The notes beneath the pieces were generated by a model. The model did not search any database. It had not been told where the DNA came from and saw only the letters and a list, made by a program, of their open reading frames with translations. Below are positions 1 to 9,460 of a stretch of 64,000 nucleotides of DNA, one piece after another. Made by a program: the position numbers and the translations under genes. Every line of letters begins with the position of its first letter. The stretch's first letter is position 1. The DNA comes from Nocardia arizonensis (GTDB taxonomy: Bacteria; Actinomycetota; Actinomycetes; Mycobacteriales; Mycobacteriaceae): contig NZ_LGYZ01000092.1 of NCBI RefSeq assembly GCF_001310275.1, positions 62,001 through 126,000 on the forward strand. Direction: 5' to 3'.

Positions 1-1205
1 GGATCGTGCGCGCGATGAAGGAGGCGGGTTCGATGAATCCCGTCGTCCTGCTCGACGAGATCGACAAGGTCGGTTCGGATTTCCGCGGTGATCCCGCGGC
101 CGCCCTGCTCGAGGTGCTCGATCCGGCGCAGAACCACACCTTCCGCGACCACTACCTCGATCTGGACCTCGACCTGTCCGATGTGCTGTTCATCGCGACG
201 GCCAATGTCATGGACACCATTCCGGGGCCGCTGCTCGACCGGATGGAGCTGATCACCGTCGACGGCTACACCGAGGCCGACAAGGTGGCCATCGCCCGTG
301 ACTTCCTGGTGCCTCGCCAGTTGGAGCGCAACGCGCTGACCGCCGAGGAGGTTTCGATCACCGAGGAGGCGCTGCGCGAGATCGCCGCCAACTACACCCG
401 CGAGGCGGGTGTGCGGCAGATGGAACGCCTGATCGCCAAGGCGCTGCGCAAGGCCGCGACGAAGCTGTCCGAACCCGGGATCGAATCCCTCGGCTACGAA
501 ACCGAACTCGGCTACGACGGCGCGGTGGTGAACTCCGGGAAGCTGACCATCGGTCTCGGCGACCTGGTCGACTACCTGGGCCGTCCGCGCTTCACCCCGG
601 ATTCGGTGGAACGCACGGCGGTGCCGGGAGTCGCCACCGGACTCGCGGTCACCGGTGCAGGCGGCGACGTCCTCTACATCGAGGCCAACGCCGCCGAGGG
701 CGAACGCTCACTGACCCTGACCGGCCAACTGGGCGATGTCATGAAGGAATCCGCGCAGATCGCGCTGACCTACGTGCGCTCGCACCTCGAGGAGATCGGC
801 ATCGAACCGTCGGTGCTCGACCGGGATATCCATATCCACTTCCCGGCGGGCGCGGTGCCGAAGGACGGACCGTCGGCGGGCGTCACGATGGTGACCGCGC
901 TGGTGTCGCTCGCCCTCGGCAGGCAGGTGCGCGGCGATATCGGCATGACCGGTGAGGTCACGTTGAACGGCCGGGTACTGCCGATCGGCGGGGTGAAGCA
1001 GAAGTTGCTCGCCGCCCAGCGCGCCGGCCTGCGCACGGTGTTCATTCCGGCGCGCAACGAGCCGGATCTGGACGATGTGCCGGCGGAGGTGCTGGCCGCA
1101 CTCGACGTGCGCCCGGTCGCCGACGTGGCCGACATCCTGTCCTACGCGATCGAACCGGTGACCGAGGCGTCGCTGGAACGCCCGGCCTTCGCGGCCACGG
1201 CGTAG
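1..1205 (+). CDS. lon: Lon protease, C-terminal part (5' end outside window)
   Basis: This is the C-terminal half of ATP-dependent Lon, the cytosolic AAA+ protease that unfolds and degrades damaged and short-lived regulatory proteins. The frame is open at the left edge, so the start lies upstream. Visible are the Walker B segment VVLLDEIDK near nt 48-75, the rest of the AAA+ lid, and the S16 protease domain. The catalytic serine is in KDGPSAG (codon at 873) and the catalytic lysine in GGVKQK. They are 43 residues apart, the same spacing as E. coli Ser679/Lys722, so the protease is expected to be active. The C-terminus is complete (TAG at 1203-1205). The next gene is convergent. Confidence 0.95.
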   Translation, partial: IVRAMKEAGSMNPVVLLDEIDKVGSDFRGDPAAALLEVLDPAQNHTFRDHYLDLDLDLSDVLFIATANVMDTIPGPLLDRMELITVDGYTEADKVAIARDFLVPRQLERNALTAEEVSITEEALREIAANYTREAGVRQMERLIAKALRKAATKLSEPGIESLGYETELGYDGAVVNSGKLTIGLGDLVDYLGRPRFTPDSVERTAVPGVATGLAVTGAGGDVLYIEANAAEGERSLTLTGQLGDVMKESAQIALTYVRSHLEEIGIEPSVLDRDIHIHFPAGAVPKDGPSAGVTMVTALVSLALGRQVRGDIGMTGEVTLNGRVLPIGGVKQKLLAAQRAGLRTVFIPARNEPDLDDVPAEVLAALDVRPVADVADILSYAIEPVTEASLERPAFAATA

Positions 1206-1252
1206 TTCTCGCGTCGAGCGGTCGAGCCGTGCGGACAGCGCCTGATACGCGA

Positions 1253-1687
1253 CTATCCGGCCAGTGCGCGCTCGACCGCCCGCGTGGTGCCCTGGGCGAC
1301 CGCGCACAGCACCGGATCCTTTCCGGCGCTCTCGGCGTAGATCTCGCAGTTGACCACCGCCTGCCTGCGGGTCGACCCGGTGACCACGGCCTCGGCGCGC
1401 AACCGATCCCCCGCCGCCGGACGCAGGTAGGTGACGGTGAATCCGCCGGTCAGCACATTGGGTCCGAGTACGGTGCCCGCGGCGAAGGTGAGGGCGTTGT
1501 CGGCGGCGTAGGACAGCACACCGCCGTGCACATAGCCGAATTGCTGGCCGAGCTGCTCGCGGATCGGGATGACCAGCGTCGCGCGGCCGCCGCCGAACGC
1601 GGTGATCTCGGTGCCGACCAGGTTCGCGAACGGCTGGGCGGCGAGTATCCGCCGGGCCGAATCGAGGTCGAAGGTGGAGGTCGTCAT
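1253..1687 (-). CDS. PaaI-like hotdog-fold acyl-CoA thioesterase
   Basis: A 144-residue single hotdog-domain protein with the segment YVHGGVLSYAADNALTFAAG. Its HGG loop and following acidic residue are typical of PaaI/4-hydroxybenzoyl-CoA-type thioesterases, which hydrolyse small or aromatic acyl-CoAs as cytosolic tetramers. The ATG at 1687 was chosen because it overlaps the stop of the upstream TetR gene as ATGA (4-nt overlap), a sign of translational coupling. The pair therefore looks like a regulator-enzyme operon. The substrate cannot be read from the sequence. Confidence 0.85.
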   Translation of the reverse strand: MTTSTFDLDSARRILAAQPFANLVGTEITAFGGGRATLVIPIREQLGQQFGYVHGGVLSYAADNALTFAAGTVLGPNVLTGGFTVTYLRPAAGDRLRAEAVVTGSTRRQAVVNCEIYAESAGKDPVLCAVAQGTTRAVERALAG

Positions 1688-2259
1688 CGCATCCCTTTCG
1701 TCGTGGGGTGGACGCCGAGGGTGAGCCAGGCGGCATCGGCCAGCTCCCCCGCGACGGCCGACGGCGTGGCGGCCATATCGCCCGCCAGCCACTGCCTGCT
1801 GTATTCCTGGGCCGGTCCCAGCCACAGCGCGTAGACCAGGTCGAACGGCAGGTCGCGAACCGCGCCGTAATTCGCGTGGGTTCGCCACCAACGCCAGATG
1901 TCGCGCAGGAACGTGCGATTGGACTCGTCCTCGCGTACCCCGGGCGGACGGGCCGAGAGCAGTACCTGCGCGCGGTACTGGTTGTCGCCGACCCAGCGCA
2001 GATGTTCGCGCACCCCGGCGGTGATCCCTTCGCGTGCGTCGGCGCTCTGCCCGACGACCACCCAGAAGTGCTGTTGATAGTCGGTGAGCGCGTGCGCCCA
2101 CACCTGGCGGTAGAGATCGGACTTGTCCGGGAAGTGGTGGTAGAGGGCGCCGACGCTGGCCCCCGCGGCGGACCTGATCTGGGTCAGTGTCGCGTCGAGG
2201 GCGCCGTGTTCGGCGAACTGGCGCTCGGCCGCCAACAGCAACCGATCTCGAATCTTCAC
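1684..2259 (-). CDS. TetR/AcrR-family transcriptional regulator
   Basis: A 191-residue protein with an N-terminal TetR helix-turn-helix at about residues 5-50, including the typical YHHFPDKSDLY recognition-helix end, and a helical ligand-binding domain rich in Trp and Arg. It is co-transcribed with the thioesterase (4-nt overlap), so it probably senses an acyl-CoA or aromatic ligand and controls that gene and itself. The GTG start is only 2 nt from a perfect 6-bp-arm palindrome at 2262-2278, leaving no room for a ribosome binding site. That suggests a leaderless transcript repressed by its own product. Confidence 0.88.
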   Translation of the reverse strand: MKIRDRLLLAAERQFAEHGALDATLTQIRSAAGASVGALYHHFPDKSDLYRQVWAHALTDYQQHFWVVVGQSADAREGITAGVREHLRWVGDNQYRAQVLLSARPPGVREDESNRTFLRDIWRWWRTHANYGAVRDLPFDLVYALWLGPAQEYSRQWLAGDMAATPSAVAGELADAAWLTLGVHPTTKGMR

Positions 2260-2261
2260 AG

Positions 2262-2278
2262 ACAGAATTTAGTTCTGT
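2262..2278. promoter_or_regulatory. Palindromic operator, likely for the adjacent TetR
   Basis: ACAGAA-TTTAG-TTCTGT is a perfect inverted repeat (6-bp arms, 5-nt spacer), AT-rich in a GC-rich region. It sits directly before the TetR GTG start. On the minus strand the centre reads TAAATT, a possible -10 hexamer spaced for transcription starting at or near the GTG. Confidence 0.6.
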
Positions 2279-2399
2279 TCCGACCGAATACGCAAGCTCG
2301 GGCGTGGGCGCGGCGGCGGATCCCGCGTCACACTCGGTCTCTACGATGAGTCGCGACGGTATGCGCAGCACAGCACGTGAATCGCGGAGGTGTCCGTCG

Positions 2400-3527
2400 A
2401 TGTCGAACGAACCGCCGTTATCCCACGACCACCGGGTGCCCGCCGGTGAATCGCCGGTCGCTCGGTGGCTGCTGCACGTCGATCTCGACCAGTTCCAAGC
2501 GGCGGTCGAGTTCCGCCGTCATCCCGAACTGCGGGGACTGCCGGTCATCGTCGGCGGCAACGGCGACCCCACCGAACCGCGCAAGGTGGTGACCTGCGCG
2601 TCCTATTCGGCGCGGGCCTACGGTGTGCGCGCAGGCATGGCATTGCGTACGGCGCGGCGCAAATGTCAGGAGGGCGTCTTCCTGCCGCTGGACATGGCCG
2701 CATACGAGGAAGCGTCCGACGAGGTCATGGCCCTGTTGCGCACCTTTCCCGGCCGGGTCGAGGTGTGGGGCTGGGACGAGGCGTTCCTGGCCGCCGACAC
2801 CGCCGATCCCGAACGGTTGGCCGCCGAGATACGCGGCGCCATCGCCGAATTGGATCTGACCTGCGCGATCGGAATCGGTGACAACAAGCTCACCGCCAAA
2901 CTCGCGACCGGATTCGCCAAATCCGCGGGCAAGTCCTCGGCCGCGCCCGCCGATGCCGCCGCGGCGACCGCGGGCATGTTCCGGCTCACCGCCGCCAACT
3001 GGTCCGAGGTCATGGCCCACCGCCCGACGGACGCGCTGTGGGGCGTCGGCAAACGTATCGCGGCGCGCATGGCCGAACTCGGCATCGTGACGGTCGGGGA
3101 TCTGATGGCCGCGGACCGGAATCGGCTGGCCGCCGAATTCGGCCCCAATACCGGCCCCTACCTGTGGGTGCTCGGTCACGGCAAGGGCGACACCGAGGTG
3201 AGCACCGAACCGCGGGTTCCGGTCGGGCGCGGCAGATCCGAGACCTTCCCGCGCGATCTCACCGAACGCGCCGAGATCGACGCGCAGGTCGCGCGGTTGG
3301 CGCGCGAGGTCGCCGAGGAGATGGCGGCGGCGGGCCGGACAAGCACCAGGGTTTCGGTGACGGTGCGCAGCAACACCTTCTTCACCCGCACCAAACAGCG
3401 GAAACTGCCCGCACCCACCGCCGATGTCGCCGAGATCGTGGAGACCGCGCTGGCCGTGGTCGACCGATTCGAGTTGGATCGGCCGGTGCGGTTGCTCGGT
3501 GTGCGCCTGGAACTACTGCCCGAATAG
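2400..3527 (+). CDS. dinB: Y-family DNA polymerase IV, DinB2 type, with Gln at the steric-gate position
   Basis: A 375-residue Y-family translesion polymerase. The sequence resembles mycobacterial DinB2 more than DinB1, with the signatures GGNGDPTEPRKVVTCASY, VWGWDEAFL, DALWGVGKR and KLPAPTADV. The catalytic acidic residues are present (Asp28 and Asp30 in HVDLDQF; the DE of GWDEAF). The steric gate, normally Phe or Tyr and Leu14 in M. smegmatis DinB2, is Gln33 here (codon CAA in LDQFQAAVE). The ATG at 2400 was chosen because GGAGG lies at 2386-2390, 9 nt upstream. The frame remains open further upstream, but that part overlaps the divergent TetR gene. The gene stands alone. Confidence 0.92.
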   Translation: MSNEPPLSHDHRVPAGESPVARWLLHVDLDQFQAAVEFRRHPELRGLPVIVGGNGDPTEPRKVVTCASYSARAYGVRAGMALRTARRKCQEGVFLPLDMAAYEEASDEVMALLRTFPGRVEVWGWDEAFLAADTADPERLAAEIRGAIAELDLTCAIGIGDNKLTAKLATGFAKSAGKSSAAPADAAAATAGMFRLTAANWSEVMAHRPTDALWGVGKRIAARMAELGIVTVGDLMAADRNRLAAEFGPNTGPYLWVLGHGKGDTEVSTEPRVPVGRGRSETFPRDLTERAEIDAQVARLAREVAEEMAAAGRTSTRVSVTVRSNTFFTRTKQRKLPAPTADVAEIVETALAVVDRFELDRPVRLLGVRLELLPE

Positions 3528-3591
3528 GCGCCGTTGTGCGCTTGCTCAAGCATCCACCGTGGCGCGGGCGGACGCTCGTATGCTCGACCGC

Positions 3592-4587
3592 ATGGACTTC
3601 TGGGCGATGGTGGCACACGAATCGGACAGCGGGATCGTTCTCACGAAGCAGCGGGTTTCCGAGGAGTTCCTCGGTCCGGGCGATGTGACGATCAAAGTGC
3701 ACTACTCGAGTGCGAACTACAAGGACGCCTTGGCCATCACCCCCCGCGGCGGGGTGGTCCGCAAGTATCCGATCGTGCCCGGCATCGATATCACCGGCGA
3801 GGTGGTCGAGTCCGGGAATGACGACTTCGCCCCCGGCGATCCGGTCGTCGCGCACGGCTACGACATCGGCGTCGCGCAGAACGGCGGATTCGCCGAATAC
3901 GCCAGGGTGCCCGCCGAATGGGTGGTGAAACTGGACGGGCTGAGCACCCGTGACGCCGCGATCATCGGCACCGCGGGCTTCACCGCGGCGCTGAGCGTGC
4001 AGGCACTGCTCGACCGCGGACTGACCCCCGAGACCGGCGCGATCCTGGTCACGGGGGCGACCGGCGGCGTCGGCAGCGTGGCCGTCGACATCTTGTCCGT
4101 ACTCGGATTCGAGATCGTCGCGTCGACCGGTAAGACCGACGCCGCCGACCTGCTCGCCGAGATCGGTGCGAACGAGGTGATCGGCAGGCTCCCCGAGGAT
4201 CCCGACGCCAAACCCCGTCCGCTGGCCAAGACGCGCTGGGCGGGCGCGGTCGACAGCGTCGGCGGCGCTTCCCTCGCCTACATCCTCAGCGCCATCGGCT
4301 ACGGCGGCACCGTCGCCGTCAGCGGCCTCACCGGGGGCTCCGCCCTCCCGGCCACCGTCCTGCCCTTCATCCTGCGCGCCGTCGCCCTCATCGGCATAGA
4401 TTCGGTGGCACTGCCCATCGAGAAGCGCCGCGAGCTGTGGACCCGCCTGGCGGGCGAACTGCGCCCCGCCCACCTGTCCACCATCGCGAACTTCGCCGCC
4501 ATCACCGAAGCCGAATCCGTCCTGCACTCCCTGCGTTCCGGCACCCACTCCGGCCGCACCATCTTCGGCGTCTCCGGCGAATTCTGA
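3592..4587 (+). CDS. MDR-family NADPH reductase, acrylyl-CoA reductase (AcuI/YhdH)-like
   Basis: A 331-residue medium-chain dehydrogenase/reductase without zinc ligands. It has the GroES-like N-terminal fold (SSANYKDALAIT, PGIDITGEV), a Rossmann domain with LVTGATGGVGSVAVDILS near residues 146-163, and the C-terminal SVALP segment typical of the YhdH/AcuI branch. That branch reduces acryloyl-CoA or related enones with NADPH. An in-frame ATG at 3580 would add four residues and has a weak GGGCGGA before it, so the start is uncertain by 12 nt. The neighbours do not narrow the substrate. Confidence 0.85.
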   Translation: MDFWAMVAHESDSGIVLTKQRVSEEFLGPGDVTIKVHYSSANYKDALAITPRGGVVRKYPIVPGIDITGEVVESGNDDFAPGDPVVAHGYDIGVAQNGGFAEYARVPAEWVVKLDGLSTRDAAIIGTAGFTAALSVQALLDRGLTPETGAILVTGATGGVGSVAVDILSVLGFEIVASTGKTDAADLLAEIGANEVIGRLPEDPDAKPRPLAKTRWAGAVDSVGGASLAYILSAIGYGGTVAVSGLTGGSALPATVLPFILRAVALIGIDSVALPIEKRRELWTRLAGELRPAHLSTIANFAAITEAESVLHSLRSGTHSGRTIFGVSGEF

Positions 4588-4591
4588 CCTC

Positions 4592-4606
4592 ACCGCCACC
4601 GGCGGT
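4592..4606. terminator. Small hairpin between convergent genes
   Basis: ACCGCC-ACC-GGCGGT forms a short perfect hairpin in the 81-nt gap between the convergent reductase and ABC transporter genes. There is no T-run, so this is only a weak terminator candidate. Confidence 0.3.
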
Positions 4607-4668
4607 CGGGTCATTCCGACCGTCGGACGCGGTGGGCGTAGACCGCGCCTGCACCCGTGACCGGCGAA

Positions 4669-6549
4669 TCAGCTTGCCGCCGTGGCCGGTTCGTCGTCGA
4701 ACTGGGTGCGGTAGAGCTCGGTGTAGCGGCCTTCGGCGGCGAGCAGTTCGGTGTGGGTGCCGCGTTCGACGATGCGGCCCTGCTCGAGGACGAGGATCTG
4801 GTCGGCGGCGCGGATGGTGGACAGGCGGTGGGCGATCACCAGGGCGGTGCGACCGTCGAGCGCTTCGGTGAGCGCTTCCTGCACGGCGGCCTCGGAGGTC
4901 GAGTCCAGCGATGCGGTCGCCTCGTCCAGGATCACCACGCGCGGCTGTTTGAGCAGGAGGCGGGCGATGGTGAGGCGCTGACGTTCGCCGCCGGACAGTC
5001 GGTATCCGCGCTCGCCGACCACGGTGTCGAGTCCGTCCGGCAGCGATTCGATCAGTTCGCGCAATCGGGCCCGCTCCAGCGCGTCCCAGAGCTCGGCCTC
5101 GCTCGCGAGCGGGCGCGCGAGCAGCAGGTTGGCGCGAATGCTCTCGTGGAACAGGTGACCGTCCTGGGTCACCAGGCCGACGGTGTCGCGCAGGGACGGT
5201 GTGCTCAGGTCGCGCACATCGGTGCCGTTGAGCCGGACCGCGCCCGAATCCACGTCGTAGAGCCGCGAGACCAATTGGGCCACGGTCGATTTGCCCGCAC
5301 CGGAGGATCCGACCAGCGCGACCAGCTGACCCGGTTCGGCCCGCAGCGACACCCGGTGCAGCACCTCGACGCCGCCGCGGGTGTCCAGCGTCGCCACATC
5401 CTCGAGCGAGGCCAACGAAACCTTGTCCGCCGACGGGTAGGCGAAACTCACCTCGTCCAATTCCACCGCGACCGGACCCTCCGGGACCGCGACCGCGTCG
5501 GGCGCGTCCTGGATGAGCGGCGTCAAGTCGAGTACCTCGAAGACGCGTTCGAAACTCACCAGCGCCGACATGATCTCCATGCGCGCGCTCGCCAGCGCGG
5601 TGAGCGGGGCGTAGAGCCTGGTCAACAGCAGTGACAGCGCCACGACCGCGCCCGCGTCCAACTGCCCGCGCAGCGCGTACCAGCCGCCGAGTCCGTACAC
5701 CAGCGCGACGGCCAGCGCCGAGACCAGGGTCAGCGAAGTGACGAAGACGGTCTGCAACATCGCGGTGCGCACCCCGATATCGCGCACCCGTCGGGCGCGG
5801 ACCGCGAATTCCTCGGATTCCTGCGCGGGCCTGCCGAACAATTTCACCAGGGTCGCGCCCGGGGCGGAGAACCGTTCGGTCATCTGGGTGCCCATCGCCG
5901 CGTTCAATCCCGCGGCCTCGCGCTGGATGTCGGCGAGGCGGCGGCCCATGCGACGCGCGGGCAGCACGAAGGCGGGCAACAGCACCAACGCGAGCAGGGT
6001 GATCTGCCAGGAGATGGTCAGCATCACCGCGAGGGTGAGCGCGAGCGTTACCAGATTCGCGACCACGCCGGACAGGGTGTCGCTGAATGCGCGCTGCGCG
6101 CCGATCACATCGTTGTTGAGGCGGCTGACCAGCGCACCGGTGCGGGTGCGGGTGAAGAAGGCGACCGGCATCTTCTGCACGTGGTCGAAGACGGCGGTGC
6201 GCAGGTCGAGGATGAGCCCCTCGCCGATGCGGGCCGACATCCACCGGATCACCAGTCCGAGTCCGGCGTCGAACACCGCCAGCATGCCGATGAGCACGGC
6301 CAGTGTGACCACAACGCGCGGTGCCGCGCCGCCGACGATGTCGTCGACGATGCGCCCGGCCAGCACGGGCGTCGCCACCGCCAGTAGCGCCGACAGCACG
6401 CTGAACACCAGGAATCCGGCGATCCGGCGCCGGTGCGGGCGGGCGAAGCCCAGGATGCGGCGCGCGGTGGCGAGACGGAACGGCCGCTCCTCGCGTGGCG
6501 CGTTCGCCTGTCTGTACATCTGATTCCACGCCACCGATTCGATGCTCAC
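4669..6549 (-). CDS. ABC exporter, fused transmembrane and ATPase domains
   Basis: A 626-residue half-size ABC exporter. The N-terminal domain (about residues 40-330) has six hydrophobic segments and the coupling-helix region FFTRTRTGALVSRLNNDV. The nucleotide-binding domain has Walker A GSSGAGKST (Lys420), the Q-loop VTQDGHLFH, signature LSGGERQRLTIARLLL, Walker B VVILDEATASLD and the switch AHRLST. It should work as a dimer in the membrane; the substrate is unknown (lipid, peptide or drug). GTG at 6549 was chosen with AGAGGA about 7 nt upstream. An in-frame TTG at 6579 would add ten charged residues and is less likely. Confidence 0.9.
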   Translation of the reverse strand: MSIESVAWNQMYRQANAPREERPFRLATARRILGFARPHRRRIAGFLVFSVLSALLAVATPVLAGRIVDDIVGGAAPRVVVTLAVLIGMLAVFDAGLGLVIRWMSARIGEGLILDLRTAVFDHVQKMPVAFFTRTRTGALVSRLNNDVIGAQRAFSDTLSGVVANLVTLALTLAVMLTISWQITLLALVLLPAFVLPARRMGRRLADIQREAAGLNAAMGTQMTERFSAPGATLVKLFGRPAQESEEFAVRARRVRDIGVRTAMLQTVFVTSLTLVSALAVALVYGLGGWYALRGQLDAGAVVALSLLLTRLYAPLTALASARMEIMSALVSFERVFEVLDLTPLIQDAPDAVAVPEGPVAVELDEVSFAYPSADKVSLASLEDVATLDTRGGVEVLHRVSLRAEPGQLVALVGSSGAGKSTVAQLVSRLYDVDSGAVRLNGTDVRDLSTPSLRDTVGLVTQDGHLFHESIRANLLLARPLASEAELWDALERARLRELIESLPDGLDTVVGERGYRLSGGERQRLTIARLLLKQPRVVILDEATASLDSTSEAAVQEALTEALDGRTALVIAHRLSTIRAADQILVLEQGRIVERGTHTELLAAEGRYTELYRTQFDDEPATAAS

Positions 6550-6673
6550 CTTCCGGTCCTCTCGTTTCCCGTCATCCAACCTCAGGCCACCGACGTTAGA
6601 ACCTGAACCAAGCTCGAGGGCAAGCCGTTCCCGAATTCGCTCGGGGTGAAATCTGCGCGTTTAGGCTGGCAGG

Positions 6674-9460
6674 ATGATCGACGACCGGATGGTGACGGCT
6701 TTGCGGACCCGCGTCGGCGGCGAGGTCGACCTCTCCGAACGTCGCCGGGTCGAGTACTCCTCGGACGCGTCGAACTACCGCGTGCTGCCCGCCGCGGTGG
6801 TCTTCCCGCGTGATGACGACGATGTCGGGGCCGCGCTCGACTTCGCCCGCGCGCACGGTCTGCCTATCACGGCGCGCGGAGCGGGAACCTCGGTGGCGGG
6901 CAACGCCATCGGTTCCGGCATCGTGCTGGACTTCAGCAGGCATATGCATCGCATTCTCGACGTCGATCCCGAGCGCCGGACGGCCCGGGTGCAGCCGGGG
7001 GTGGTGTTGTCGCGGCTCCAGGGCGTACTCGGTCCGCGCGGGCTTCGCTTCGGTCCCGACCCGTCCACGCAGAACCGCTGCACCCTCGGCGGGATGATCG
7101 GCAACAACGCCTGCGGACCGCACGCCGTGGCTTGGGGGCGCACGTCCGACAATACTGCCTCGCTACGTGTGCTGGATGGTAACGGAGTAGAGCGGAAGCT
7201 GGCCGACGACCTCACCGCCATCCCGGGACTCCCCGAGTTCACCCGCGCCAATCTCGCCGTACTACGCACGGACCTGGGCAGATTCGACCGTCAGGCCAGC
7301 GGATACGGTTTGGAGCACCTGACACCCGAGCGTGGCTCCGCGGTGGCCGCGTCCTTCGTCGGCACCGAGGGAACCTGTGGTTTGCTGCTGGAGGCGACAG
7401 TCCGACTTGCCGAGGTGCCGGCCGCCACCGTCCTCACCGTGCTCGGCTATCCCGGACTCGCCGAGGCCGCCGACGACATCGCCGCGATCATGGCGTGCGC
7501 GCCCATCGCGGTGGAGGGGCTGGACGCGCGGCTGGTGCGGGCCGTGCGCGTCCGCCGCGGCGCGGTGCCGGATCTGCCCCGCGGTGACGGCTGGCTGTTC
7601 GTCGAGACCGCGGGCGCGACCGAGGCCGAGGCGGTCGACGCCGCTCGCGCGTTGTGCCGGGCGGCGGGGGCGGTGGACGCGCGCGTCGTCACCGACCGCG
7701 CGGCGGTCGCGGCGCTGTGGCGGATCAGGGCCGACGGCGCGGGCCTGGCGGGACGCACCCCGGACGGACGCCCGGCCTGGCCGGGTTGGGAGGATGCCGC
7801 GGTACCGCCCGAACGTCTCGGTGACTATCTGCGGGATTTCGCCGACCTCACCGCCGCGCACCGTGTGGACGGACTGCTGTACGGCCACATCGGCGACGGC
7901 TGTATCCACGTTCGCCTGGATCTGCCGATAGCCGATGCGCCGCAACGGTTCCGGGCGTTCCTGTTCGACGCCGCCGAATTGGTGGTGCGCCACGGCGGAT
8001 CGCTGTCGGGCGAGCACGGCGACGGCCGGGCGCGTTCGGAACTGCTCGAAGTCATGTACTCCCCCGCCGTGCTCGAGGTATTCGCCGGGTACAAGGCCCT
8101 GTTCGACCCCGACAATGTGCTGAATCCGGGTGTGCTGGTCGATCCGCGGCCCGTCGACGCCGACCTGCGAGTCGCGGGACTGCCCGCGATCCCTCTCGCG
8201 GGCTTCGCCTTTCCGCACGACGACGGCGATATCGGCGCGGCGGTGCACCGCTGCGTCGGGGTCGGCAAGTGCCGGGCCGCGGGCGGTTTCATGTGCCCGT
8301 CGTATCTGGCGACCGCGGACGAGAAGGACAGCACCCGCGGACGTGCCCGCGTGCTCCAAGAGGTGGTGCGCGGGTCGCTGGAATGGTCGTCGGAGGCTGT
8401 CGAACAATCCCTCGACCTGTGTCTGTCCTGTAAGGCGTGCCGCGCGGACTGTCCGGCGGGGGTGGATATGGCCGCCTACAAGTCGGAGGCCTTGTATCGG
8501 CGTTATCGGGGTCGGCTGCGGCCGGTCGATCACTACACCCTCGGCCGGCTGCCACGCTGGCTGGCCGCCGCGACCCTGGCGCCGCGGCTGGTCAACGCGC
8601 TGGGCCGAGTCGGCCCGCTGCGCCGCGCGGGTCTGCGCGCGGCGGGTATGGACTCCCGGCGCGCTGTCCCCGTACTGGCCGAGCGCAGTTTTCGCCGCCG
8701 GTGGCGGAAACGGCCGATCGCGTCCACCGGGACCGAGACGGTGATGCTGTGGATAGACACCTTCACCGATGCCTTCGACCCCGATATCGCGATGGCCGCG
8801 GTCGGGCTGCTCGAATCGCTCGGCTACCGGGTGGTGACGCCGCGGCGCCGGGTCTGCTGTGGGCTGACCTGGATCAGCACCGGTCAACTCGACGGCGCGC
8901 GCGCCCGTCTGCGCGCGACCCTCGACGCGCTGGACGACCATGTCCGCGCGGGTGGTCTCGTCGTCGGACTCGAGCCGTCGTGTACCGCCGCCCTGCGCGC
9001 GGACCTCCCCGAACTCCTGCCCGACGACCCGCGCTCGGCTCCGGTCGCGGCGGCGGTGCGGACACTCGCGGAGTTCCTCGTCGCGGCGCCCGACTGGGTT
9101 CCGCCCGCGCGTCCCGGCGCGTCGGTGGTGCTACAGCCGCACTGCCACCAGCACGCCGTAACCGGAATGCAGGCTGATCGCCAGATATTAGCCAGAATGC
9201 AAGTGAATGTGACTGAGGTCACGGGTTGTTGCGGACTTGCCGGTAACTTCGGAATGCAGAACGGACATTTCGACATTTCCGTGGCGATAGCCCAGAATGG
9301 CATTCTGGCCGAATTGCGTAATGTCGGCACGGATATCGTGGTGCTCGCCGACGGATTCTCGTGCCGCACCCAGTTGCGTCAGCTCGCCGATCGGCGAGCC
9401 TGGCATCTGGCTCAATTCCTGGCCTCCGGCGGCGGTCGAGCACAATGGTCCGGTGCGTGA
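6674..9460 (+). CDS. Fused FAD-linked oxidase and Fe-S oxidoreductase (D-2-hydroxyacid dehydrogenase, YdiJ/GlcD-GlpC type)
   Basis: A 928-residue fusion. The N-terminal half is a PCMH-type FAD domain (GAGTSVAGNAIGSG, GGMIGNNACGPHA) followed by the FAD-oxidase C domain. The C-terminal half has ferredoxin-like cysteines at 527, 533 and 541 and a CxxCxxCxxxC motif at 583, 586, 589 and 593. Two CCG-type motifs follow (Cys728-729 and 852-853). E. coli YdiJ, a D-2-hydroxyglutarate dehydrogenase, and D-lactate dehydrogenases share this layout. The expected reaction is oxidation of a D-2-hydroxyacid with electrons passed through Fe-S centres to a carrier; the substrate is inferred, not seen. The stop overlaps the GTG of the glycosylase gene. 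Confidence 0.88.
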   Translation: MIDDRMVTALRTRVGGEVDLSERRRVEYSSDASNYRVLPAAVVFPRDDDDVGAALDFARAHGLPITARGAGTSVAGNAIGSGIVLDFSRHMHRILDVDPERRTARVQPGVVLSRLQGVLGPRGLRFGPDPSTQNRCTLGGMIGNNACGPHAVAWGRTSDNTASLRVLDGNGVERKLADDLTAIPGLPEFTRANLAVLRTDLGRFDRQASGYGLEHLTPERGSAVAASFVGTEGTCGLLLEATVRLAEVPAATVLTVLGYPGLAEAADDIAAIMACAPIAVEGLDARLVRAVRVRRGAVPDLPRGDGWLFVETAGATEAEAVDAARALCRAAGAVDARVVTDRAAVAALWRIRADGAGLAGRTPDGRPAWPGWEDAAVPPERLGDYLRDFADLTAAHRVDGLLYGHIGDGCIHVRLDLPIADAPQRFRAFLFDAAELVVRHGGSLSGEHGDGRARSELLEVMYSPAVLEVFAGYKALFDPDNVLNPGVLVDPRPVDADLRVAGLPAIPLAGFAFPHDDGDIGAAVHRCVGVGKCRAAGGFMCPSYLATADEKDSTRGRARVLQEVVRGSLEWSSEAVEQSLDLCLSCKACRADCPAGVDMAAYKSEALYRRYRGRLRPVDHYTLGRLPRWLAAATLAPRLVNALGRVGPLRRAGLRAAGMDSRRAVPVLAERSFRRRWRKRPIASTGTETVMLWIDTFTDAFDPDIAMAAVGLLESLGYRVVTPRRRVCCGLTWISTGQLDGARARLRATLDALDDHVRAGGLVVGLEPSCTAALRADLPELLPDDPRSAPVAAAVRTLAEFLVAAPDWVPPARPGASVVLQPHCHQHAVTGMQADRQILARMQVNVTEVTGCCGLAGNFGMQNGHFDISVAIAQNGILAELRNVGTDIVVLADGFSCRTQLRQLADRRAWHLAQFLASGGGRAQWSGA

